NCBI GenBank assembly: GCA_026936325.1
Contig: JAPTHN010000008.1
Span: forward strand, 21,474,703 to 21,538,702
Origin: Platynereis dumerilii
Taxonomy: Eukaryota; Annelida; Polychaeta; Phyllodocida; Nereididae
Direction of reading: 5' to 3'
Length of the DNA: 64,000 nucleotides
In this document: positions 25,029 to 37,400 of the stretch, one piece after another
Layout of the letters: every line of letters starts with the position of its first letter
Numbering within the stretch: position 1 is the first letter of the stretch
Notes under the pieces: model-generated
Databases searched by the model: none
Seen by the model: only the letters and a program-made list of their open reading frames with translations
Told to the model about the DNA's origin: nothing
Made by a program: the position numbers and the translations under genes

Positions 25029-25140
25029 GTACCATGGCCGGATGGATAAGGTGTTTGCCTGATAACTGAGACGCTGCAGGTTCAACGTCCAAAGATGGCA
25101 TGGATCTGAGAAGATCCGCCATTACTCTTTGCTTCACTTC
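25029..25140 (+). mobile_element. tRNA-headed SINE (family 2), truncated at the duplication junction
   Basis: The head reads GGCCGGATGGATAAGGTG with a B box GCAGGTTCAACGTCC. The body stops abruptly after GCTTCACTTC, where unit B begins, whereas the unit B copy continues for another 160 bases. The duplication breakpoint therefore lies inside this SINE. Confidence 0.88.
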
Positions 25141-25228
25141 AAAATGAAGTGTAGAATGGATCTGTATCATAAAACTGAGTTTCTACACAAATAGACACTG
25201 GACATATGAAGCAGAGACAGATAGTGTA

Positions 25229-26106
25229 GGGGAGAGCGGGGCACAGTGAGACACTTTTTTTATTTTCAAGTCTTCCAAAATGTTGGCAGGAACGAGTTAA
25301 AAGAGATCAGGTCCACATTATAGATAATGAAGTTGGGTATATTGTCACATAGTTTCAGGTTCCTACCTTTTACAGGTTTGGAGAAACTTTGAGTTATGTA
25401 CGTGTTCGTTAAGTGTCTCAATGTATCAATTGTTGCATCAGAAACTACTGTACTCTGATAAAAGCAACTGGCTAGGTGATTTTTTAGGTCCTTTTTTGAG
25501 CATGTTTTGAAACTTCATCGCATTGGACACATGCACGACTTATTTAACCTGCCGCACATGTTACATCCTAATCAAAATCCTTCTTTGACGCTTCCCTGTG
25601 GATATTACTCACTAAAAACAGTAGTAGCAGGTATTTTGTTTTTAATAGTGAATTGTGAGCCATGCATTACATTCATGTCCTTTTGAGTGTATTTTGTGAT
25701 GTCTCACTGTGCCCCGCTTCAAACTGTCTCACTGTGGCCCACGCAGCTCTGTCTATAAAACTTTTGAATCCTGCGGACCGGATGCCTGCATTGTGGTTCG
25801 TCATCTCACTAAACTAAGACAAGCAACCAAGGTTTGAATCCCTGGCAATTGCTTTGCATTATACCATTTTTCTTCGGAATTATAACAAAAAGTCGTTTAG
25901 CAAAATTATTTACTTTTACAGGCTAAAAGCAAAAATATTAAAATTCCACTCTCGATATGCTGCGTAAGCATTCAAGATATAGGATAGTCTCTCACTTACT
26001 TAATTTTTGTACTATACAAAAAAGGGTTGATCTGTAAACAGTACCAGGTAGATGCTACGGGCTTTGTCTCACTGTGCCCACCGTCTCACTGTGCCCCGCT
26101 CTCCCC
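25229..26106. mobile_element. TA-flanked inverted-repeat element with iterated end words, 878 bp
   Basis: Ends GGGGAGAGCGGGGCACAGTG and its complement, flanked by TA (25227-25228 and 26107-26108). The empty target, GTGTACTTGCTG, is preserved in unit A near 22838, which proves the boundaries and the TA duplication. The word GTCTCACTGTGCCCC recurs near 25700-25740 and twice at 26065-26100. No transposase frame, so non-autonomous. Confidence 0.95.
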
Positions 26107-26246
26107 TACTCGCTGATTGGCTGAGGCGCTGATGACACTTTTATGATAATTTTTCTGTCTTGCGCAATTCGTATTGGACTATTGGTTATATTCTCTGGAC
26201 AGATGGAAATTTGTGATTGTGTTTTACATCCTCCATTCATGTACTA

Positions 26247-26410
26247 CGTAGGCTCAATAGGACAGGAAAAGGATACAACAACAAGGTGAATGATGATTGA
26301 AACTGCTGTCCAAAGTAAGTCCAGGCGACCATGCCGGAGCGAGAGTCGCACCTGGGACTCAGCGATTGGCGGTCAAGTGCGCCATTTACTGAGCTAATCC
26401 ACCCCTTGGT
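26247..26410 (-). mobile_element. tRNA-headed SINE (family 1), in unit B
   Basis: Duplicate of 22985-23138 with the same A and B boxes. The sequence just beyond its head differs by a short A-rich change. Confidence 0.88.
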
Positions 26411-28167
26411 TAGATTCTCTAGTTGCCTAAAAAAAATATCTAAAAGCACAACTGACGCAACCCTGTCACAATATTAGTTGCGAGACGTTGCAAAAACACC
26501 TGCTTGCCTCGATATTAATATTAGTCTTCGCACAACTATGACTCAAAGCAATATCTCAGCTCATTCTATGGGAAGCTGTTTGAAAACAGTTCTAAGAAAT
26601 GCAATTTATATATCTGGATTGTTCTGTAGATGCTAATTCAACATCGCATTCAATTTCCTGACTGTATCAAGAAATTTACATTAACACGCATTAATAATTT
26701 GCTTGTATGCATTAATTATGCACGTTAGTTAGTTATTCTCATTAATTATTCGCATGAATAATTGGCATTAATTATAGGCGTATACTGATTGTCACGTTGA
26801 GCTGTCTCAGCATTGTGTGAATTAGAGATAATTAACACTCATTTCAATCTGCCGCAGGGGCGATTCAAATTTCGCAAATTCGGCCGGTTCTGTAAATTCA
26901 ACGCAGCCAAATTTTATTGTCACGATCCCTCAAACACGCAACAGCTAAACCACATTTTACTATGTATGACTCAAACCCCCGATCTGCTGATGAATTTTTA
27001 CACTATACTTTTTCCCTGTCGCTCCACTGTTATATTTGTATAATGGAAAAATGTTTATACGGAAAAAGATGTCGAAAAGTTGTATTATCATATCATTATT
27101 TATACTATATATGTGCCAAAGTCATATGTACACTGAATATTATATGTTGGTTTGAAGGGTTATTAATGGTCATCCAATTAAGATTATCAAGTCAGAGATA
27201 TTTTTACAAATTTTGTGGTTTCTTTTAGGCTGGCCCCTTGTTGAGGACCATTCATGAATATACGATATGAAACATTTGCTTCAACATATGCCATCAATCA
27301 ATTTTACAAAAGGGTTAATATTTACGGAATCCGCAAGGAGCATTTCTCCGAACATTTCGGAAAATTTTACTTTCATACATTAGAACCAGTTCTACCAAAG
27401 CAAAAGTTATTCCACAATCAGGATACAAATGCTGTAAAGCCACAAAAAATGTATGTGGAAGGGCTTGGGTAGTCTATTTCCAGCCTCCTGTAATGTATAG
27501 TCCCTGTCTAATGCTTAGAAACTACAGAAGTACACGACACTCGCCAAGGGCCCAAGGTGTCGCGGGTCATCCAATTTTAAAGAAAGACTGCATCGAGGAT
27601 GACTTTTATGTTGAGTCAGTCATAAAACTGTCGGATGACTACTGTCTTGTCTAGTATCGTAAAATGTTTGCATAAACAATGGTTTTTCGCTTCGGTCATG
27701 GCAGAACAATAAACATAATTGTTTTCTTGTCAGTAGATAATACTGAACAGGACAATTACAGCTGATAGCTCGCAATCTGTTGTTTTTGGAACAATGTCAC
27801 AACAAGCCCTATACTTTCACTTTGAAATGAATTGTCAAATTGTCATTAGGTAACCTGTGACGTCACTGACTTTTGCTGATAACATGGCAACTATAAGATA
27901 TGACCTCACTTAATAGATATGAGTCATTAAGAATACAATGGCAGGTGTTGGGATTTGACTTCACAAGGAACATTCTGGTGAATTTCTGAAAATATCCGCA
28001 ATTCCTCTGCTGTAACTGTAGCAGGGTGTTTTTGTTGGCATTGGTTTTTGAACTTTGCCTACCTTGATTTGTACTTGGACTACTTGGTGTATATGTTGAG
28101 GCAGGTTAAAGACCCCACACTTTGAAAGTGGAATATCTTGGAGTGACTCAACCATTATCAAGAGGTA

Positions 28168-28440
28168 CCATGGCCGGATGGATAAGGTGTTTGCCTGATA
28201 ACTGAGACGCTGCAGGTTCAACGTCCAAAGATGGCATGGATCTGAGAAGATCCGCCATAACTCTTTGCTTCACCTCAACCATGCTGGTGTAAATGGTTAC
28301 TCGGCTACAAATAGTGATGGCGATTGTGGAGAGATTTAGCATTGTGGTGCTGGAAAGGCTGTATACTACCCGCAGAGAAAAGGTTCTTGGTTGAACTGGC
28401 CTGCCAAGGGTGTATGTGTATTGTATTTTTCTGTGTAATG
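28168..28440 (+). mobile_element. tRNA-headed SINE (family 2)
   Basis: Full head (GGCCGGATGGATAAGGTG; B box GCAGGTTCAACGTCC) plus a body with CTCTTTGCTTCACCTCAACC, GTGTAAATGGTTACTCGGC and TGAACTGGCCTGCC, the layout seen at 37721 and 49738. Confidence 0.85.
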
Positions 28441-29598
28441 GATTATGATAAATTCTACATTTACATTAATTTACATTTTTGTATCTGTCGCTGCCAGCTT
28501 GTCATATAAATTTAAGTGACTGAGCTTCCAATAAGTTGTTCGCCAAAATACAAGCAAGACAATCTGTCTATACGGTAGTTCTCCAAAAACTAGGTCTAGA
28601 AGCTTCTGGCATTGCTTGAATTTGAAGGAGCTGGGAGGTTTCCTGGTAATGGTCCTACAGCTTGATTAGTTCAGAAATGGACTTCATTCCAAACGCGGTG
28701 TCCTAAGGCAAAACAAGATTAGACATGGACCTGGTGTGACTGCCAATACGGGTATTTGTAAACGATCTACGAGATACTTGGTTTGAACCTTATCTTGTTC
28801 TAATGTCAGCAGAATCTAGACAGATTGATACTCCAACATTGTTACGTTTTTCCTTGACTTATAGTCATAGTGCTCAGCTCATAAATGTATGCACAGGTCT
28901 CATTGGAGGACTCCGGATCCACTTTGACTTCAGCCACAAAAAAAGCAACAACAAAAACAAAGCATAAGCCATTACACCTTTATCAGAACATCTATCATAT
29001 AAGATCAGAAGTTGCATGGCCTTGTGTATGGCAGGGAGGTGCTTTAGGTCTGTGGTTATAAAACTATTATGAGAAATGACATCCCAGGTGCATGGGAAGA
29101 AAGGGATGTTGCTCCTTTTGACAATCCATAAACTTAACAAGGAAATCAAGTGCTTGACATCTTGTGGCGGCCTCTTTGAGAATCTGAACTGGAGAAACCT
29201 GAGGTCATGTTTGATGTGCACTTGTGTTTCAAACATCTTTTTTCTCCTAAATGTGTTCCTTTTCTTCTTAATCTCCTGTTTTTATCTCTTCGTTTTTAAT
29301 TTCCTCTCCGGTTTTCTCGCTGCCTTCCTGATGCTTTTCGTATTGTCCTTCTGGCTACAGCCTTTCGGCCCGTTCCGAATAAAAGAATGAGAAAAAAAAA
29401 GCAAAAGAGAGGAAAGAAGGGAGGAAACCAAATGGCAATCTTGTTAGCAGACCAGGTGCACTGTAAAATATAGATGTGATTCTATAAGAAACAGTACTGT
29501 AGAAGCTGCAATAAACAAGGATATTGTGATTTCCATAACTACACTGCTCACCAGGGTGGCTGTATCGTGAAACACAAAATAAACTGTATTGGAAGCCT
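28441..29598. other. Intergenic, no gene recognised
   Basis: Contains opposed open frames at 28874-29236 (-) and 29076-29390 (+). Both lack known motifs, and the + one ends in a hydrophobic, T-rich composition. No gene supported. Confidence 0.4.
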
Positions 29599-30360
29599 AT
29601 GAAAATGTTACATCATAATAGCAAGGTGATGGAAAAATGTTTCATCATAACGGCAATGCAAGGTGACGGGGAAATGTTACATCATAATAGCAAGGTCATG
29701 GGAAAATGTTTCATCATAAAAGCAATGCAAGGTGACAGGGAAATGCAGTGGCGGATACAGGGGGGCCTAGGGGGCACGGGCCCCCCCTAGACCACTGAGA
29801 TTAATAATAGTATTTTGAAAAAAATACGCTGTGACGCGGGCCCACGAATGCCCGAAACACGCCTGGGCCCCCCTAGATGACCCTTTCTGGATCCGCCACT
29901 GGAAATGTTACATCATAATAGCAAGGTCATGGGAAAATGTTTCATCATAACGGCAATGCAAGGTGACGGGGAAATGTTACATCATAATAGCAAGGTGATT
30001 TGAAAATTTTACATTATAATAGCAAGGTGATGGGAAAATGTTACATCATAATAGCAAGGTGATGGGAATATGTTGCATCATAATAGCAAGGTCATGGGAA
30101 AATGTTACATCATAATAGCAAGGTGATGGGAAAATGTTACATCATAATAGCAAGGTGATGGGAAAATGTTACATCATAATAGCAAGGTCATGGGAAAATG
30201 TTTCATCATAATAGCAAGGTGATGAGAAAATGTTACATCAAGGTGACGGGAGAATGTTACATCACAGTAGCAAGGTGACAGAACGTCTTTTCATCATAAC
30301 AGCAAGTCGAGGTCATGGGGAAATGTTACATCATAATAGCAATGTGATGGGAAAATGAAG
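29599..30360 (+). repeat. 32-bp tandem array, about 18 units
   Basis: The unit contains TTACATCATAATAGCAAGG followed by a TGATGGGAAAATG-type block. Units vary by point changes, and some carry an extra AATGC. The array is split by a 156-bp MITE at 29746-29901. Confidence 0.93.
29746..29901. mobile_element. hAT-like MITE inside the 32-bp array, 156 bp
   Basis: Ends CAGTGGCGGATACAG and CTGGATCCGCCACTG, with inner GGGCCCCCCTAG inverted blocks. A GAAATG duplication flanks it (29740-29745 and 29902-29907). CAGTG ends suit the hAT group, and a 6-bp duplication fits some hAT subgroups rather than the classic 8 bp. No coding content. Confidence 0.9.
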
Positions 30361-30624
30361 TGATCATGTGATATACGGGGACCTTAATCAATGGATAGAC
30401 AGAAAATTCAACAGCCAATGTTCTACAGTGTGCCTTTCGGCAAAGAGTTCATATTGCAACAGAAAAGGTCAAATCCTTATTACTTTAGAATTGACCTGCA
30501 CATTCATCAATTAAGATGTCCACATTCATTAGGTTTGCAATGTATGAGTTAAGCCATTGTTGGGCGCGTTTGGTTACTCCTGACCATAATAATAAATTTA
30601 CAAACATCCAATCATCCAATGTGA

Positions 30625-30775
30625 TAGATAGATATAATCCGATAGACAGATAGATCTCAGATAAATAGATGTATAGATAGATAGATAGATAGATAGATAG
30701 TTAGATAGGCAGATGGATAAATAGATAAATGGGCAGAAGATGGACAGAGAGATAGAGAGAGAGATATTATTATGT
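30625..30775. repeat. Imperfect (GATA)n tract
   Basis: A clean core of GATA units near 30672-30702 with decayed GATA/CAGA units around it. It lies about 200 bases upstream of the first coding exon of the acidic secreted-protein gene. Confidence 0.9.
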
Positions 30776-30980
30776 TATAAAAGCATGGTGTGAATGATTC
30801 ACCTCAAAGCAATAACCAGAATAAATTATAAATATCATGATCTCTTGACAAATTGTCCAAGCATGAGTATGACCTACATTGTTTTTCATAATATATTTAC
30901 ATCTGCAGAGTGCTGTCTGCTCATTGTTAAGAAAACTGTGTAATTCCTTATTATTAATTTCTGTATCAATTTACTTGCAG

Positions 30981-31498
30981 GGCATGATAACATCGCGATG
31001 ACCTCTGCAAGACCGATCCTGGTGAGACCCCTCCTCTTAGGTTTGATAATACTCCACGCATCCGCGTACGTTTTGCGGAAGAGGAGTTGGGACAACGATC
31101 TGAACGATGCTCTGCGGATCCTCCAAGACCGAAACGGAGAGCAGCAGTTGATCTTCGAGGAGCGGGAAGAAGAACCAGAGGTATGGTCTAGCGAGGACCG
31201 CGAAGACCGCGACGACCAACAGCCCAACGGATACTTCTATCGAGACTATGACAGAGCAGGCGACCAAGATAGCGCAGATCTAGACGCTGCGGAAGATCGC
31301 CTGCTTCTCGAAAACTTTCTCGACCGAGAGGCGGAAGGTTTCGGACAAGAGCCAATTGAGGATGATAACGACTTCGATGACATTGGCGAAGTCCCCAACG
31401 ACATCTCCGAAGATATCCCAGAAGATATTCGACCAGAAGATATGCAGGATATCGAGGGTGATGATCGATATGATCTTCCGCTAATGTCCGAATTACAG
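30981..31498 (+). CDS. Exon 1 (coding from 30998): signal peptide and acidic N-terminal region
   Basis: Preceded by TTACTTGCAG (acceptor at 30980), so the ATG at 30998 lies 17 bases inside an exon that continues a 5' UTR exon not located here. The donor GT at 31499 leaves phase 0. It encodes residues 1-167: hydrophobic signal, RKR, then Asp/Glu-rich sequence with repeated E-D-I-P-E-D-I-R-type motifs. It is richer in GC and CpG than its surroundings. Confidence 0.88.
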
Positions 31499-34400
31499 GT
31501 TCGCAATTTGATTATGTTAGTTATTCCTTTATGGGATGTGCGAAGCTCACAAGCAAATAATATTTATATTTTTATAGAAATTCCATTAGTAATCTATTCA
31601 GCTGGTTTTCCTTAATAAAACACCATGACCAATGTCCAAGGATGAAATGTTACGGATATTAGTCAAACAGGAGCTAACTTCAAAGTAGGGATATCTTTCA
31701 GGCATTCTTAAAGTTGAAATCAAATTTGCAAAGTGATTTGGGGATATTGCCATATTTATCAATAAATGCCAGATCTCCTTCTCTTTTTATTACAATTAAA
31801 ACAGAGAAATTAAAACTATCGTTGTTTAAGAAATTTTGGAGTGTATGGAGATTGCTGAACATAGAAATACATAGAACGGACATGAGGCTCTGGCAGATGA
31901 AGCAACCAAATCCACCATCTTGGAACTGCCCTTTATCCTGGCACAATGTAACCGTGACGTCACCAATAACAGTGATGTCACTTATAACAATGGCATGATG
32001 TCACATCACAATTAGTCTATTGTGACGTCATGTCTCAGGGCAGTTCCAATATGGTGGATTTGGTGACCTCATCTTGAGGTGGCATCATACAGCCTCATGT
32101 CCGTTCTATGTATTTCTATGTTGCTGAAGTATTCAACATTTGTGAGCAAGGATGTACATTCTAATATTGCAGGAAATTCCAGTGAACCCCAATGACAGCG
32201 ACCAAGAGGAGGTGCCTGTGAATAACAGCGAAATCAAAAGCATTTTAGAATCTGAAGATGAGGAAGAAGAAGAGGAGGAGAAGAGGAATTATAATCCTTC
32301 CAGTCTGGTGAAGAAGTCACCGGAAGAAGTCAAAATTATGGCCACTCTAACGCCAAGCGAGGTAAGACCTGTTGACGATTAACTTAAGCACTATGGGTCA
32401 ATTTCACCAACAGATAAATTTACAGATTTAAGAGCAGGTTTTTAAAAGAGCTCTATCACCCACTGTACAGTGCCACTGGGCTGGATTTTTAAAAATTTGA
32501 AACTACAATTTCTCTGTAAGCGAAAAAGAGCCAATGATGTGTTGAGAAGGTGAGAGTGACAATATACAGATAAAATCAGTAATAGAGTAGGTTGGGGCAA
32601 GAAGCCCGGGTTAGGTGAGAGGCCCCCCCAGGTTTATATCTAAACTTATATTTTTGGTGCGTTTTCTTATTGCTAGGATTGAAGATAGAGGCTTCAAACA
32701 GCACCAAACCATAGTAGAAATTAAAGAAACAAAAAAATGTGCATGGTTTTTGTAACTTTGGCTAATTCTTTGAAAGTGGTTGTCAGAAATAACCTTGAAA
32801 TTTTTTTAAAGTATAATGGATATCTGTATTGCTTCACTTTAAGACCATCACATAAATATGATTTGGATCATGTTTTTTGCATTTATGTTTGAAATATGGA
32901 GGTCAAATTAAAATATGTGGATTTGGGGCGAGAGGCCCCACATGGCATGGGGCATGAGGCCCCCTACACTGGGGCCTCAAAGCTGCTTCAGGAACCATTT
33001 AAAAACGTGTACTTTACCTTAAATCTTGATAGAATAGCTAATTAAAATAGAAAAAAAGTGGCCGAAATTGAAACAGGGCAAAAAAATATAAAAAAATAAA
33101 TGTATGAACAGAAAAATTCTGAAATTCAGAAAAAGTGAAAAGAATGCCTTAAAAATGATAGAAGAACCCCAAGAAATAACTTTCAAACTAAATGCAATCG
33201 CAAAAAAAATTGCCATAAGATTACAATAGGGAGGCTTCTTGCCCGATGAGTGGGGTAAGAAGGCCATTTTCAATTTTTTAACAACTCCTTTATTAAAATT
33301 GGTAGACATTTGTTTCGCAAGTTATAATTAGAGTCAAGTGATCCCATCCTGACAGCATAAGCATTCAAACAATCGACCATAAAAAGTAGGTCAAATCGCA
33401 CCTCGAAGTTAAGGGGGGCTGCATGCCTCGACCTACTCTATGTGATTTATCCAGTGAGAATTTATGTACCATGTAACAAACACTCAAATGTCAGCTGTTG
33501 ACCTGAAAGCTTATTCCTAAGTATAGGAGAGATGCATTAATTTAAGGTGTTCTGTGTTTAAATATGTGCAGTACAAAAGAAGCAGACAACTCAATATTAT
33601 GTAAAAAAGTTAAAAAAAGAGACAGTGATTAAAAATATGTGGACATTCGCCTTGATTAAAAAATATGTGGACATTCACCTTTAAGTTGTATTCATCTTTT
33701 GACAGCCTGACAATTTTCAGAAATTTCAAACAGTGGCTTATGCACCCTGTTTTCCTTTAGTCAAAGTATAGAATCCGAGCTTTGCGATGCACAGAGAGAA
33801 ACAACCTTATCCGGCTTTTGAGGATTGAACGACTTCATATTTTCATAGACATATACAAAACATTAATAATATGTCGCTCTTGGGGATTAAAGTGTCTGGT
33901 CTGTCACGTTTCATGGAGAAATGTGCAAAATTGCAGCAAAAATGAAACACCATAAAATCATATCATTTCTTTTTTCTGACAAATAAGCTCTCAGAATCTT
34001 CTTAAACTGTCTACATATTCTGCTCATAAGATGTAGCTGAGATGTACTATCTGTGGTAACCATAGTCTCCTTACTGTTATTTCATTTGTGCTAGATTGTG
34101 AAGATTTACAATCTATGGTCACCATTGTCTCCTTACTGCTATTTTGTTCGTACAATATAGAAAAGATTCACTATTTCCGGTCAACATAGTCTCCTTGCTG
34201 TTATTGTCTTCATTGGACACAGCTAAGATTTAATATGCATCATGGTCACCTCAGTCTCCTTGCTGTATTTATCACAAATAATTTAGCAATGTTCAAATAA
34301 AACACTAAAATAAGTATTAGATAGCTCATCATTATACTCTTAAATCTGCCATGCTAATCATCTAATTACTGAAGTAGCCTACCTCTTTTGCAGCAAAACA

Positions 34401-37400
34401 AGTTTGTGCTTAATTGAAATAAATTAGTATAACGGGATTCCAAAGTCACATGTCTTGAAATAAAGGAATTACTCGCTTAAGATTTTATTTCCTGACTATA
34501 ACTGCATGAAGACATTACACACTAAAATATTTGGGATACGATTCATTTTTTGAGATACCAAATGGTTTTTGCTCAGACTTTTGATTTTCCCAAGACCTAC
34601 ACCATTCTTGACAATGTAGCTGTATGGTATACAATAGCACAAGTCCAATTTGCGATGATATGGAGGACAAGACCAAATAAAAAAACCAATAAGGGTTTTT
34701 GTATGACATTAATTTTTTAGAGAGTATGTTAGGTTGACAAAACATCGCTACATAAGGCCAGACCTAATTGATCTTTAGCTTCTCAGATCTTCTTGAGGCA
34801 CTTTTTCTTGAGTCGGTCGGACGAAAAAAAAGGTGTTATCTCATTTTTGATAATTTCAGTTTAGTGAATACAGGGAGCAAACTCAATTTTTTTTCGTAGG
34901 CAGAAAATATGTTCGGTTGGTCAATTCGAGAAGCTGAAAATCCTATGTCTGGCCTAAAATGTAATCCCCACTCACTCTTAACACCTTATTAACAGGTCAA
35001 AGACCTCTTGGAGGAGGCCGAAGACACAGAGGAGAAGGCGTTATCAGATGCTGTGGATAAGATCAAAGAAGAGGATAAAGAGAAGGATGAGAGTGAGCCA
35101 CATGGTTACGTTACTTCCATGGAAGAAAACATCACCATCGAGCCATTGGAGACCGTCAGCAACGGCGAGTTGAAAGACGTATTTGACGGAGATGAGGAGG
35201 AGCCCAAGGTCAAGGTTAGAAACCGTTAGATCTAACGTCATTTCTATATTTATTGATGAATATATAGAAAGTGTAACTGGGGAACCCCTGTTATCTTGGC
35301 TGCTTTTATTTTCTGTTACTGTACGTACAGGAATCGATCCTACTCTCGCTTTTTACATCCTCATTACATGTCACAATCTAAATTTGTCCAAAAATAGAAT
35401 GTCCTTATCACAAATCTGTTGCTAAATAAATATTTTGTTTGACCAATCCAAATATTATTGGTCAGCCAAGATATTGCTTGTGATCACAAATATTTGTTAC
35501 TTTCTAAGCACCCATATTCTCTTAACAGATGAGATTGGTTGTCAGTTGGCAAATCTGCATTTGGAAATTGAGAATACAGCGACCTGAAATTCCTTGTCCA
35601 AAAAAAATGTGTATAAAAAAAATTGGGAACTATTGTTTTTAAAATGCTGCACGGTGCGGACAACTTCATCATTGACCTGACTTTCATGAGGATGATTACA
35701 GCGAATGCAGTTTTATCTTTTATCACAGCATGTAAAATCTGAGACCCTAGGCTGAACCTCAGTGTGAGGCCCCTTGCTAGACCTGACCTGCCAAATTTTC
35801 CATGTGATTCCCACTTTCTGTTAGTGAAGTTTACAATGTCACCTGAGAAAATTTTTACTTCAAAATTGTTGTAAAAGCCAATACAACAATAGTTGCAAAA
35901 AATGTGCCAAGTAGCCACAAAAATGTATGTAAATTGCAGAAAAAGTGGTAAATTGTCCTTTCTTACAAGATAATAGCAATTTTTCTTCCAATTGTTGCAC
36001 ATAAGTGTTACTGAGATAATCATAGACATTTTCACAATAGGCATTGAAAGGCTTCAATAACTGTAGAAATTTATAAAATTATTGTAAATTTCTAAGATAA
36101 TTGTACAAATTTGCACACAATTTCGAAGAAATTTGCACACAATCTTGCAGAAATTTGCACACAATTTTGCAGAAATTTGCACACAATTTTGCAGATATTG
36201 TTAAAGTTATCGCAGAAACTTTTATGACTATTGTTACCTTACATATTACTATGATAATGGTAATAATATTGAAATAATCCTAGAATTTCTGAGATTATCT
36301 TACAAAATATCTGCAACTTTTCTCACTAATTTGTGCAAGTATGATTGTAGGATTGATACCAGAGGAGCTTCATATGAGACACAGGTATAGGTATTTCTAG
36401 GCCACACAATCTGTGATTATGAATTGGAGGCAATTTTAGGGCCCTTTAATATGCAATTGGGTTCAACTTGTTCTTGGTTTTTCGCAATTTATTTTTGACT
36501 TTGCACAAATTTGGGCAAATTAACTTTTTTTTCACCCAATGTGAGGCCCCCCCTCAGGTGTGAGGCCCTAGGCTATAGCCTACTCAGCCTAATGGATAAT
36601 CCAGGCCTGTCAACCCACATGTATACAAATCTATTCAGAGGTGTGCACATGGACATATTATAGCTACATATAAGACGCAATTTGTAAAATGTTTCAAAAG
36701 TAAAGAACAGCCTACATCATATTGATGCTGTCATGGACGGTTTTTAAGGACACACCTTTGTCTGGATTGCCATGTCTGAGGTACATGAATGAGTCATGTG
36801 AGATGTTGCATAAGCAGGAAGCAATTTGTTAGAAGCCTAAATTCTAAGAACAATTTTCAGCAGTGTCATGTCTGATTACACTTGAGCACATTTATATAAG
36901 AACACACCTTTCTGTCTGCAACCCCCCCCCCCTCTTCAACTCTCTCCACTTCCTACTATGAGTCATGTCCCCAGCAGGTTGCAGCTTGTGCTTATTATCT
37001 TCAGCACAATAAGCAAGAGCTGCGAACTACACCCTTGCCGATAAATACCTTTTAGAGACAAGATCTATATTTTACCAAAAGATAGATGGAAAGCTGTTGC
37101 TTATAAATAACTTAGAGAGACAATGTTTATAACTTAGAGAGACAATGTTTATATTTTACCAAAAGATAGATGGAAAGATGTTGCTTATAAATAACTTAGA
37201 TAGACAATGTTTATATTTTACCAAAAGACGTATGGAAATATGTTGCTGATAAGTAACTTAGAGAGACAATGTCTTTATTTTACCAAAAGATAGATGGAAA
37301 GATGTTGCTTATAAATAACTTAGAGAGACAATGTTTATATTTTACCAAAAGCTAGATGGAAAGATATTGCCAATAAATAACTTTGAGAGACAATGCCTAT

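Larger units (their letters stand above)
22747..25140 (+). repeat. Direct tandem duplication, unit A (2.4 kb)
   Basis: Opens with AAAATGAAGTGTAGAATGG, a sequence that recurs at 25141, and ends in a SINE cut off at 25140. Collinear with unit B at high identity, apart from about 110 bases near 23597-23706 present only here and the transposon present only in unit B. Frames in it (for example 24104-24361) are mirrored in B but lack known domains and are not conserved as frames. Confidence 0.95.
25141..28279 (+). repeat. Direct tandem duplication, unit B (with inserted transposon)
   Basis: Matches unit A from AAAATGAAGTGTAG onward, interrupted only by the 878-bp element at 25229-26106, and continues to the shared SINE head near 28168-28270. 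Differences from unit A are scattered point changes and small indels. Confidence 0.95.

Noticed and set aside
24104-27472. Frames mirrored in the two duplication units (24104 and 27254) as paralogous genes
   Set aside because: They look conserved only because the DNA is recently duplicated; they differ in length and lack motifs.
31714-31998. 94-codon + strand frame in intron 1
   Set aside because: It runs into the hAT MITE and has no splice sites or motif.
35740-36610. An inverted-repeat element bounded by GAGGCCC-rich blocks near 35740 and 36540
   Set aside because: The two blocks turned out to lie in the same orientation, so they are separate partial repeats and not element ends.
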